DNA of 64,000 nucleotides from Candidatus Ideonella esbjergensis. Its GTDB lineage: Bacteria; Pseudomonadota; Gammaproteobacteria; Burkholderiales; Burkholderiaceae_C. Every line of letters begins with the position of its first letter. Position 1 is the first letter of the stretch. The notes under the pieces are model-generated. The model saw nothing but the letters and a program-made list of their open reading frames with translations. It was not told where the DNA came from and ran no database searches. The stretch covers positions 1,054,001 through 1,118,000 of the forward strand of contig JADJLP010000001.1 of NCBI GenBank assembly GCA_016710065.1, written 5' to 3'. The translations under genes and the position numbers were made by a program. Positions 45,858 through 53,410 of this stretch are shown one piece after another.

Positions 45858-46690
45858 TCGGCCGGTGGCGGGCTCGGGCGCTGTGCCTGCGCGCATGGCA
45901 CCTGCACCACTTCACGCCGGCCGCCGTCCACGCGCACAGCGGTGAGGGTGCCGCCCCACACGCAGCCGGTGTCCAGCGCCAGCAGATTCGGCTGGTTGAT
46001 CAGGCCCAGCGTGGACCAATGGCCAAAGGCCACGGGTTGCCGGGCCGTGAGCCGGTGCGGGTGCTCGAACCACGGCGCATGGCCGGCGGGTGCGGCATCG
46101 GCCCCGTCTTTCGTCTCGAACTCAAGCTCACCATCGGCGGTGCAAAAGCGGATGCGCGTGAGCACGTTGACGATGAAGCGCCAGCGCTCGCTGCCGCCCA
46201 GGTCGTCGCGCCAGCGCGGCGGCTCGTTGCCATACATCACCTGCAAGAAGTCACCCAGCGCCGGGCTGCGGATGACTTGTTCCACCTCGGTGGCCAGCGC
46301 CAGGGTTTGCGCGGCGCCCCACTGCGGCAGCACGCCAGCGTGCACGGTGAGCCAGCCGCAGGCGCTGTCGGCCAGCTTGCATTGGCGCAGCCAGGCCAGC
46401 CAGGCCTCGCGCTCGGTGCTGGCCAGGATCTGGCCCAGCGTGTCCTTGCGGTGCGGCTTGCGCACGCCAGCGGCCACGGCCAGCAAATGCAGGTCGTGGT
46501 TGCCCAGCAAACAGGTGGCGGAGGTGCCCAGGCCGCGCAAGCGCTGCAGCGTGGCCAGCGAGGCGGGGCCGCGGTTGACCAGATCGCCCAGCACGTGCAC
46601 GTGGTCGCGCGAGGGCGAGAAATCAATTTCGTCCAGCAGGCGATCCAGCGCGTTGCAGCAGCCTTGCAGGTCGCCGATGAGGTAATGCAT
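45854..46690 (-). CDS. apaH: Bis(5'-nucleosyl)-tetraphosphatase, symmetrical
   Basis: This 278-residue enzyme hydrolyses Ap4A to two ADP, limiting alarmone and Np4-cap levels. The metallophosphatase motifs are complete: GDLQG near the N-terminus, GDLVNRGP, GNHDLH, and later His residues in LTVHAGV and FGHWS. The C-terminal CVWGGTLTAVRVD matches ApaH. Its stop is coupled to a diguanylate cyclase start, an unusual partner. It is divergent from the CNNM/CorC-type gene. Confidence 0.95.
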   Translation of the reverse strand: MHYLIGDLQGCCNALDRLLDEIDFSPSRDHVHVLGDLVNRGPASLATLQRLRGLGTSATCLLGNHDLHLLAVAAGVRKPHRKDTLGQILASTEREAWLAWLRQCKLADSACGWLTVHAGVLPQWGAAQTLALATEVEQVIRSPALGDFLQVMYGNEPPRWRDDLGGSERWRFIVNVLTRIRFCTADGELEFETKDGADAAPAGHAPWFEHPHRLTARQPVAFGHWSTLGLINQPNLLALDTGCVWGGTLTAVRVDGGRREVVQVPCAQAQRPSPPPAE

Positions 46691-46758
46691 CGCCCGATTC
46701 TGCTACGCTGGCGGGCCTTTTCAGCTCTCGCGCGGACTGAACCTCACAGCCGCATCGC

Positions 46759-48063
46759 ATGGACGTCGCCCTTCTTTCGTTCCTGATCCTGCTCAACGCG
46801 CTGTTCGCGATGTCCGAGATGGCGCTGTCTGCCAGCCGCAAGGCGCGGCTGCAGGTGATGCTGGAAGCGGGAGAGCACGGCGCGCAGGCGGCCATCGATC
46901 TGCACGACAACCCCAACAAGTTTCTGTCCACGGTGCAGATCGGCATCACCTCCATCGGGGTGCTCAACGGCATCGTGGGTGACGCGGCCTTCTCAGGCCC
47001 GGTGTCGGCCTGGCTGCAAACCAACCTGCCCATCTCGGCCCGCGCCGCCGAGCTCACGGCCACGGCCGTGGTGGTGGTGACCATCACCGTGCTCAGCATC
47101 ATCTTCGGCGAGCTGGTGCCCAAGCGCTTCGGTCTGATGTACCCCGAGACGGTGGCCCGCCTGGTGGCGCGGCCCATGGAGTGGCTCTCGGCCGCCACGC
47201 GGCCGCTGGTGTGGGTGCTGGGCATTTGCACCGAGGGTGTGCTGCGCCTGCTGGGTGTGAAGGACGGCCCCTCGCGCAGCGTGACCGAAGAAGAGATTGC
47301 GGCCAGCCTGGAAGAAGGCCTGGACGCGGGCGTGATCGAGGCCCACGAGCACCAGATGGTGCGCAATGTGTTTCGCCTCGACGACCGGCAGATCGGCTCG
47401 ATGATGATCCCGCGCACCGAGATCCAGTGGATCGACGCCAGCGCCACCATTGCCGATGTGCTGGCGGCGGTGGCCGAGGAAGAGCATTCGCGCTACCCGG
47501 TGTGCCGCGGGGGTCTGGACGACGTGATTGGCGTGATCGCCGCGCACAGCCTGTTGCGGCCGCTGTCCGAGGGCCGCATGGATGCCCTGGCCGACCACAT
47601 CGTGCCGCCGGTGTTCGTGCCCGAGACACTCTCGGGCATGGAGCTGCTGGAGCACTTTCGCACCTCGGGTGCCGAGCTGGTGTTCGTGGTGGACGAGTAC
47701 GGCGCGGTGCAGGGCGTGATCACCGTGCGCGATGTGCTGGAAGCCATCACCGGCGAGTTCGGCACGCAGGAAGACGACGACGCCTGGGCGGTGCAGCGCG
47801 CTGACGGGAGCTGGCTGGTGGACGGCCTGATCCCCGTGCCCGAGCTGAAGGACCGTCTGGAATTGAAGGAACTGCCCGAGGAAGATCGCGGGCGCTACAA
47901 CACGCTGGCCGGCATGATCATGCTGCTGCTCGGACGTCTCCCGAACACCGCCGACGCGGTGGAGTGGGACGGCTGGCGTTTCGAAGTGGTCGACCTGGAC
48001 GGCAAGCGGGTGGACAAGGTGCTGGCCAGCCGGCGGCAAGATAACGAGGGACAAAACCCATGA
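46759..48063 (+). CDS. CNNM/CorC-type membrane protein (hemolysin family)
   Basis: This 434-residue protein has an N-terminal DUF21/CNNM membrane domain (SFLILLNALFAMSEMALSAS, the VQIGITSIGVLNGIVG region, ELTATAVVVVTITVL). A tandem CBS pair follows (VTEEEIAASLEEGLDAGVIE linker, MMIPRTEIQWID, then DEYGAVQGVITVRDVLEA) and a C-terminal CorC/HlyC transporter-associated domain. Family members act in magnesium or cobalt efflux and envelope resistance; the hemolysin name is historical. Its stop overlaps the start of the SapC-like gene by 4 bp (ATGA). Confidence 0.88.
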   Translation: MDVALLSFLILLNALFAMSEMALSASRKARLQVMLEAGEHGAQAAIDLHDNPNKFLSTVQIGITSIGVLNGIVGDAAFSGPVSAWLQTNLPISARAAELTATAVVVVTITVLSIIFGELVPKRFGLMYPETVARLVARPMEWLSAATRPLVWVLGICTEGVLRLLGVKDGPSRSVTEEEIAASLEEGLDAGVIEAHEHQMVRNVFRLDDRQIGSMMIPRTEIQWIDASATIADVLAAVAEEEHSRYPVCRGGLDDVIGVIAAHSLLRPLSEGRMDALADHIVPPVFVPETLSGMELLEHFRTSGAELVFVVDEYGAVQGVITVRDVLEAITGEFGTQEDDDAWAVQRADGSWLVDGLIPVPELKDRLELKELPEEDRGRYNTLAGMIMLLLGRLPNTADAVEWDGWRFEVVDLDGKRVDKVLASRRQDNEGQNP

Positions 48064-48836
48064 TCAACCACGAACTGCACAAGAAACCGGTCGCACTGGA
48101 CCGCATCGCCCACCGCAACCTCAAGCTGCGCACCGATGTGAATCCGTTGCAGGCGGTGGCCCACCTGAACGCCGCCTTCCTCACGGCCGCCGAGTTTGGC
48201 GATGCCTGCAAGGAGTACCCCATTCTGTTCCTGCGTGCAGGCACCCACCCCAATGGCAAGGCCCAGGTGGCACCGGTGGCGGTGATGGGCCTCACGCCGG
48301 GTGAGAACCTGTTCATCGAGAAGGGGGCAAATGGTGAGCTGAGCTGGCGTGGCCGCTACACGCCGGCCATGCTGCGGGCCTATCCGTTCACCATGGCCCA
48401 GGTGGAGGCCGACAAGTGGGCCGTGTGCATCGATGAATCGTGGGCCGGCTGGTCACAGACCGAAGGCCGTGAGCTGTTCGACGACAAGGGCGAGCCCTCT
48501 GGGTTCATGAACGAGATGCGCTCTTTCGTGGAGCAAATTGAGGCCGAGGTGGAGCGCACCCGCCTGGCGGGCGAGCGCCTGCTGGAGATGGGTCTGCTGC
48601 AGGACAAGCGCTTTGATGCCACGTTGCCCGATGGCTCGCCGCTGTCGGTGGATGGCTTCATGGGCGTGGACGAAGAAAGCCTGAACAAGCTCACCGACGC
48701 GCAAATCATCGAACTGCACCGCAGCGGCTTGCTGGGTGTGGTGGCCACGCACCAGATTTCGCTGAGCAACATGCGCGGCTTGATCGAGCGCCGCTTGGCG
48801 CAAGCCACGCCGGCCGTCAGTCAGCAAGCGGTTTGA
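48060..48836 (+). CDS. SapC family protein
   Basis: This 258-residue soluble protein has the SapC-family pattern: an early NAAFLTAAEFGDACKEYPILF, a central LRAYPFTMAQVE, and a WSQTEGRELFDDKGEPS segment. SapC of Campylobacter was described as an S-layer-associated protein; the biochemical function of the proteobacterial family is unknown. No signal peptide is seen. It is translationally coupled to the preceding CNNM/CorC-type gene. Its last 16 bp overlap the convergent IclR gene. Confidence 0.78.
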   Translation: MINHELHKKPVALDRIAHRNLKLRTDVNPLQAVAHLNAAFLTAAEFGDACKEYPILFLRAGTHPNGKAQVAPVAVMGLTPGENLFIEKGANGELSWRGRYTPAMLRAYPFTMAQVEADKWAVCIDESWAGWSQTEGRELFDDKGEPSGFMNEMRSFVEQIEAEVERTRLAGERLLEMGLLQDKRFDATLPDGSPLSVDGFMGVDEESLNKLTDAQIIELHRSGLLGVVATHQISLSNMRGLIERRLAQATPAVSQQAV

Positions 48837-49645
48837 GCGCTGCCCTCGCGCCAACCCAGTCGGGTTGACAGGGCCTTGGCCTCGCGCGTCAGCGCCTGCG
48901 CCACTGCGCCCTGGTCGCTGCTGTCAAAAGTGGCGCTGGGCCCGATGGCCGTGAGGCCCAGCACCAGATGGCCACGGCTGTCGAACACCGGCGCGGCCAG
49001 GCCGGTCACCCCGGGCACGGCAATGCCGTCGACCCGGGCCAATGCGCCATGGCGGATGGCGTTCAGTTCGTTCTGAAAGGCCGCGTCGGCGCGCAGAGTG
49101 CCGGCTTCGGCCCCCATGGCCGCGTCCACATGAGCTGCTGGCAGCAACGCCGCAAACAAGCGGCCTGAAGCCGTGTCGCGCAGGCTCATCACCGTACCGT
49201 GCCGCATCGACACATGCACCGGGTTGGGCGCCTCGGCCACCCGCACCACCGTGGAGCCGCGGTTGCCCCACAGCACGATGGCCACCGTCAGCCCGGTTTG
49301 CAGCGCCAGGTCATCGATCACCGGCGTGGCCAGGCGCACGGGGTCGTACTGCTGTAGGCCGATCAGGCCCATCTGCAGCGCCAGCGGGCCCAGGCCGTAG
49401 CGGCCGCTGCTGGCTTCTTGCTCCACTAGGCCGATCTTCTGAAAGCTCACCAGATAGGGGTGGGCCTTGGCCGGGCTCATGGCGGCCTCGCGCGCCAGGT
49501 CTTTCAACGCCAGCGGCCGGCCGTGGTGGGCCAGCGCCAACAACAGTTGGCCGCCCACCTCGATGCTCTGGATGCCGCGCGGGCCGCGGGCTTCGGCAGG
49601 GGGCTCCAGTGTGTCGTCGTCCAGCAGGTCGGTGGGAGCGTTCAT
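48821..49645 (-). CDS. IclR-family transcriptional regulator
   Basis: This 274-residue protein has an N-terminal winged helix (GIQSIEVGGQLLLALAHHGR, then LALKDLAREAAMSPAKAHPY) and a C-terminal IclR effector domain (GLTVAIVLWGNRGSTVVRV, DTASGRLFAALLP). IclR proteins often control aromatic-acid catabolism and bind their pathway substrate. It is divergent from the MBL/FAD-hydroxylase/fumarylacetoacetase operon across 119 bp, so it very probably regulates that operon. Its 3' end overlaps the SapC-like gene by 16 bp. Confidence 0.88.
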   Translation of the reverse strand: MNAPTDLLDDDTLEPPAEARGPRGIQSIEVGGQLLLALAHHGRPLALKDLAREAAMSPAKAHPYLVSFQKIGLVEQEASSGRYGLGPLALQMGLIGLQQYDPVRLATPVIDDLALQTGLTVAIVLWGNRGSTVVRVAEAPNPVHVSMRHGTVMSLRDTASGRLFAALLPAAHVDAAMGAEAGTLRADAAFQNELNAIRHGALARVDGIAVPGVTGLAAPVFDSRGHLVLGLTAIGPSATFDSSDQGAVAQALTREAKALSTRLGWREGSAQTAC

Positions 49646-49662
49646 TTCGGGTTTCTACCAAT

Positions 49663-49736
49663 GCGAATGAATTAGACATTAACAAACATCTGAACTAAGA
49701 TCAAGCCATCAGTTAGTCCATGTTGAATTCATTTGC
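49663..49736. promoter_or_regulatory. Candidate IclR operator in the divergent promoter region
   Basis: GCGAATGAATTA (49663-49674) and GAATTCATTTGC (49725-49736) are inverted copies agreeing at 10 of 12 positions, about 50 bp apart, in an AT-rich 119-bp gap. The paired spacing would suit looping or two dimers. The segment is markedly lower in GC than its surroundings, as expected for promoters. Confidence 0.4.
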
Positions 49737-49764
49737 CTAAACACAAATCCGGAAGCCGCACACC

Positions 49765-50724
49765 ATGAGCCAGCCCAAGACCTTTGCCTCGCAAGCCGAC
49801 CTGGAAGAAAAGAAGGTCAGCTTCACCAAGCTGTCGGACCATGCCTACGCCTACACGGCCGAGGGCGACCCCAACACCGGCATCGTCATTGGCGACGACG
49901 CGGTGATGGTGATCGACACCCAAGCCACGCCGGTGATGGCGCAGGACGTCATCCGCCGCATCCGCGAGGTGACCGACAAGCCCATCAAGTACGTCACGCT
50001 CAGCCACTACCACGCCGTGCGCGTGTTGGGCGCCTCGGCCTACAAGCCGCAGCAGATCATCGCCAGCCAGGACACCTACGACCTCATCGTGCAGCGCGGC
50101 GAGCAGGACAAGGCCAGCGAGATCGGCCGCTTCCCGCGCCTGTTCCAGGCGGTGGAGAGCGTGCCCGCCGGCATGACCTGGCCCACCATCACCTTCAGCG
50201 GCAAGATGACGCTGTGGCTGGGCAAGCTCGAAGTGCAGATACTGCAACTGGGCCGTGGCCACACCAAGGGCGACACCGTGGTCTGGCTGCCGCAGGACAA
50301 GGTGCTGTTCTCGGGCGACCTGGTGGAGTTCGACGCCACGCCCTATGCCGGCGACGCCTACTTTCAGGACTGGCCGCAAACGCTGGACAACCTCGCCGCG
50401 CTGCAGCCCGAGAAACTGGTGCCCGGCCGCGGCGCCGCGCTGACCAACCCGGCCGAAGTGAAGGCCGGCCTGGAGGGCACGCGCGCCTTCGTGAGCGAGC
50501 TGTTCGCCAGCGTGAAGGCTGGTGCGGCGCAAGGCAAGGCCCTGCGCGCGGTGTACGAAGAGACCATGAAGACGCTGGAGCCCAAGTACGGCAACTGGGT
50601 GATCTTCAAGCACTGCATGCCGTTTGACGTGACCCGCGCCTACGACGAGGCCACGCAGTTCCCCGATCCGCGCATCTGGACGGCCGAGCGCGACATCGAG
50701 ATGTGGAAGGCCCTGGAAGGCTGA
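49765..50724 (+). CDS. MBL-fold hydrolase-like protein with altered metal motif
   Basis: This 319-residue protein has a metallo-beta-lactamase fold: VIGDDAVMVIDTQAT strand, LSHYHAVRVLGASA in the HxHxDH position, LGRGHTKGDTVVWLP, and LFSGDLVEF. In the first metal motif the Asp and last His are replaced by Val and Arg, so at most one metal site can form normally. It is first in an operon with an aromatic hydroxylase and fumarylacetoacetase, where an ester or lactone hydrolase role is plausible but unproven. Confidence 0.8.
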   Translation: MSQPKTFASQADLEEKKVSFTKLSDHAYAYTAEGDPNTGIVIGDDAVMVIDTQATPVMAQDVIRRIREVTDKPIKYVTLSHYHAVRVLGASAYKPQQIIASQDTYDLIVQRGEQDKASEIGRFPRLFQAVESVPAGMTWPTITFSGKMTLWLGKLEVQILQLGRGHTKGDTVVWLPQDKVLFSGDLVEFDATPYAGDAYFQDWPQTLDNLAALQPEKLVPGRGAALTNPAEVKAGLEGTRAFVSELFASVKAGAAQGKALRAVYEETMKTLEPKYGNWVIFKHCMPFDVTRAYDEATQFPDPRIWTAERDIEMWKALEG

Positions 50725-50776
50725 TATCGGATGCCGGGCGCAGACCCGGTGCTGGCACACGACGCATGGAGACAAG

Positions 50777-52477
50777 ATGCTTTCAACCTACACCTACCCG
50801 AAGTACGAGTACCGCAAACCACCTGAGCTGAGCGGCACCACGCCCCAGCGCCACCCCGTGGTGGTGGTGGGCGCCGGCCCGGTGGGCCTCTCGGCCGCCA
50901 TCGAGATGGCGCAGCGCGGCGTGCCCGTGCTGCTGCTGGACGACGACGACACCGTGAGCATCGGCTCGCGCGGCGTCTGCTACGCCAAGCGCGCACTCGA
51001 AGTGCTCGACCGGCAAGGCTGCGGCCAGGCCATGGTGGACAAGGGCGTCACCTGGAACGTGGGCCGCACTTTCTTCGACACCACCGAGGTCTTCAACTTC
51101 AACCTGTTGCCCGAGGCCGGCCACGAGCGCCCCGGCATGATCAACCTGCAGCAGTACTACCTCGAAGAGTTCATGGTCAACCGGGCTGCGGAGCTGCCCA
51201 ACATCGACCTGCGCTGGAAGCACAAGGTGGCCAAGGTGGAGCCGCACGGCAGCGGCGCCACGCTGCAGGTGGAAACGCCCGACGGCAGCTTCACGGTCGA
51301 AGCCGACTGGCTGATCGTGGCCGACGGCGCGCGCAGCCCCATCCGCCGCCAGCTTGGGCTCGAGATCGAAGGCAAGGTCTTCCAGGACCGCTTCCTGATC
51401 GCCGACGTGGTGATGAAGGCCGACTTCCCGGCCGAGCGCTGGTTCTGGTTCGACCCGCCCTTCCACCGCGGCCAGAGCGTGCTGCTGCACCGCGAAGCCG
51501 ACAACGTCTGGCGCATCGACTTCCAGCTCGGCTGGGACGCCGATCCCGAAGAAGAAAAAAAACCGGAGAAGGTCATCCCGCGCATCAAGCAGATGCTCGC
51601 GCATTGGAGCCCCCCACCCCCCGAGGGGGCGCAGTCGTCTAGGGGCGACCCGTCGACGACTGGACCGGAGTTCGACCTGGAATGGGTCAGCGTCTACACC
51701 TTCCAGTGCCGGCGCATGCCGCAGTTCCGCCACGGCCGCGTGCTGTTCGCCGGCGACGCAGCGCACCAGGTCTCGCCCTTCGGTGCGCGCGGTGCCAACT
51801 CGGGCCTGCAGGACACCGACAACCTGGGCTGGAAGCTGCAGCGCGTGATCGACGGCACGGCGCCCGAGAGCCTGCTGGACACCTACAGCGAAGAGCGCGG
51901 TTTCGCGGCCGACGAGAACCTGCTGAACTCCACGCGCTCCACCGACTTCATCACGCCCAAGAGCGCCACCTCCAAGCTGCTGCGCAACGCGGTGTTGGGT
52001 CTGGCGCGCGAGCACGCCTTTGCGCGCACGCTGGTGAACTCAGGCCGCCTCTCGGTGCCGGCCCTGCTCACCGAATCGCGCCTGAACACGCCCGACACCG
52101 ACGCCTTCGAAGGCTGGATGGAGCCTGGCGCGCCGATGGACGACGCACCCGTGGTGGTGAGCGGCCAGGCCCGCTGGCTGCTGCGCGAAGTGGCCAGCCC
52201 CGCGCTGGGCGACTTCACTCTGCTGGTGTTCGGCGACGAGGAAGTGACGCTGCCAAAGACCCCGGTTCCCGTGGTGCTGCGGCGGGTGAAGACACCCGGC
52301 AGCCTGGTGATCGCCGGCGACATCATCGACAGCGAAGGGCATGTCAGCCGCCGCTTCGACGCCCGCCCCGGCACCGTCTACCTGCTGCGCCCCGACCAGC
52401 ACGTGGCCGCCCGCTGGCGCGCTTTTGACGCTGGCAAGTTGCAGGCTGCGCTGAAGCGCGCGCTGTGCACCCAATGA
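50777..52477 (+). CDS. FAD-dependent aromatic hydroxylase (MhpA/PheA-like)
   Basis: This 566-residue flavoprotein has VVVVGAGPVGLSAAIEMA (GxGxxG at 32-37), the DG motif DGARSPIRRQLGLEIEG, and VLFAGDAAHQVSPFGARG (second FAD motif near 322-335). A C-terminal thioredoxin-like domain is typical of phenol- and 3-hydroxyphenylpropionate-type hydroxylases. The substrate is likely a hydroxylated aromatic acid. Followed by fumarylacetoacetase, conversion of a hydroxyphenylacetate to homogentisate is one attractive reading. Residues ~277-297 (SPPPPEGAQSSRG region) look like an in-frame insertion of a GC-rich palindromic repeat. Confidence 0.84.
   Translation: MLSTYTYPKYEYRKPPELSGTTPQRHPVVVVGAGPVGLSAAIEMAQRGVPVLLLDDDDTVSIGSRGVCYAKRALEVLDRQGCGQAMVDKGVTWNVGRTFFDTTEVFNFNLLPEAGHERPGMINLQQYYLEEFMVNRAAELPNIDLRWKHKVAKVEPHGSGATLQVETPDGSFTVEADWLIVADGARSPIRRQLGLEIEGKVFQDRFLIADVVMKADFPAERWFWFDPPFHRGQSVLLHREADNVWRIDFQLGWDADPEEEKKPEKVIPRIKQMLAHWSPPPPEGAQSSRGDPSTTGPEFDLEWVSVYTFQCRRMPQFRHGRVLFAGDAAHQVSPFGARGANSGLQDTDNLGWKLQRVIDGTAPESLLDTYSEERGFAADENLLNSTRSTDFITPKSATSKLLRNAVLGLAREHAFARTLVNSGRLSVPALLTESRLNTPDTDAFEGWMEPGAPMDDAPVVVSGQARWLLREVASPALGDFTLLVFGDEEVTLPKTPVPVVLRRVKTPGSLVIAGDIIDSEGHVSRRFDARPGTVYLLRPDQHVAARWRAFDAGKLQAALKRALCTQ
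51606..51665. repeat. GC-rich palindromic repeat inside the hydroxylase gene
   Basis: Two hairpins in tandem, CCCCC-CGA-GGGGG (51617-51629) and AGTCGTC (51633-51639) with GACGACT (51655-51661), lie inside the coding sequence. They encode an atypical Pro/Ser-rich stretch. Length and frame keep the gene open. The base composition differs sharply from the flanking domain. Confidence 0.6.
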
Positions 52478-52491
52478 ACGGAGAAACCGCG

Positions 52492-52719
52492 ATGCAACAC
52501 CTCAACACCCAGCCCAATTTCGGCACCCCCGGCCAGCGCTACGTGCGCGCTTTCACGCCGGGTGACGACTTTTACGAAGCACTCATCGACACCCACCGCG
52601 ATCTGAGCGACGAGCAAAGCCAGTTGGTCAACGCCCGCCTGGTGCTGCTGCTGGCCAACCACGTGGGCGACCTGCGCGTGCTGCGCGAGGCGCTGGCCGC
52701 CGCACGTGCCGGCGTTTGA
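52492..52719 (+). CDS. DUF2783 small protein
   Basis: This 75-residue protein matches the DUF2783 pattern (LNTQPNF, FYEALIDTHRDLSDEQSQ, NARLVLLLANHVGDL, LREAL). DUF2783 genes sit next to FAD aromatic hydroxylases, and the product is small and helical, perhaps an accessory or stability factor. I chose ATG 52492, with Shine-Dalgarno ACGGAG at 52478-52483. An ATG at 52474, overlapping the hydroxylase stop, is possible. The gene is followed by a pair of inverted dRS3-like repeats. Confidence 0.78.
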   Translation: MQHLNTQPNFGTPGQRYVRAFTPGDDFYEALIDTHRDLSDEQSQLVNARLVLLLANHVGDLRVLREALAAARAGV

Positions 52720-52756
52720 GTTAACCCGTCCCGCCATTCACGCGCGGACCCCGCCC

Positions 52757-52827
52757 GTCATTCCCGCGAAGGCGGGAATCCAGCATTTGCCCGCCACCCC
52801 GTGGATTCCCGCCTTCGCGGGAATGAC
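52757..52827. repeat. Inverted pair of dRS3-like repeats
   Basis: ATTCCC-GCGAAGGC-GGGAAT occurs at 52757-52783 (with flanks) and, inverted, at 52802-52827. A partial third copy follows at 52838-52850. The pair could form a long hairpin in the mRNA between the DUF2783 and VOC genes. Confidence 0.8.
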
Positions 52828-52870
52828 ATGCAAGGGACGCGGGAATGACACCACCGAAAGGAACACCGTC

Positions 52871-53410
52871 ATGAAGATCGAACGCATCCACCACGTGGCC
52901 TACCGCTGCAAGGACGCCAAGCAAACCGTCGAGTGGTACAAGCAGATGCTGCACATGGACTTCGTGCTGGCCATCGCCGAAGACCTGGTGCCCAGCACCA
53001 AGGAGCCCGACCCCTACATGCACATCTTTCTCGATGCGGGCGGCGGCAACGTGCTGGCCTTCTTCGAGCTGCCCACCAAGGCGCCGATGGGCCGCGACCC
53101 CAACACGCCCGAGTGGGTGCAGCACATCGCCTTCAAGGTGAAAGACAAGGCCGAGCTGCTGGAATTCAAGGCTCACCTCGAAGCCAACGGGGTCGATGTG
53201 CTGGGCCCCACTGACCACGGCTCCTTCCACTCCATCTACATGTTTGACCCGAGTGGCCACCGCCTGGAACTGGCCTGCCCGGACCCCGACGAAGTGGCCA
53301 TGAACAAGCGCATGGACGAGGTGAAGTGGAAGATGCTGGAAGACTGGGACAAGACCAAGACGGCGCCCAAACACGCGGCCTTCTTCCACGAGCGGGAATT
53401 CAAGCAGTGA
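52871..53410 (+). CDS. VOC-family protein, possible extradiol dioxygenase or glyoxalase relative
   Basis: This 179-residue protein has the paired beta-alpha-beta modules of the vicinal oxygen chelate fold. Candidate metal ligands are His in IERIHHVAYRCKD (7/8), His in WVQHIAFKVKD (about 84) and Glu in HRLELACPDPD (about 132), a His-His-Glu triad. The C-terminal ~40 residues are a charged helical extension. In this operon, between a hydroxylase and fumarylacetoacetase, a ring-cleavage or isomerase role is likely. The frame is open upstream through the repeats, but 52871 is the domain start. Confidence 0.82.
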   Translation: MKIERIHHVAYRCKDAKQTVEWYKQMLHMDFVLAIAEDLVPSTKEPDPYMHIFLDAGGGNVLAFFELPTKAPMGRDPNTPEWVQHIAFKVKDKAELLEFKAHLEANGVDVLGPTDHGSFHSIYMFDPSGHRLELACPDPDEVAMNKRMDEVKWKMLEDWDKTKTAPKHAAFFHEREFKQ

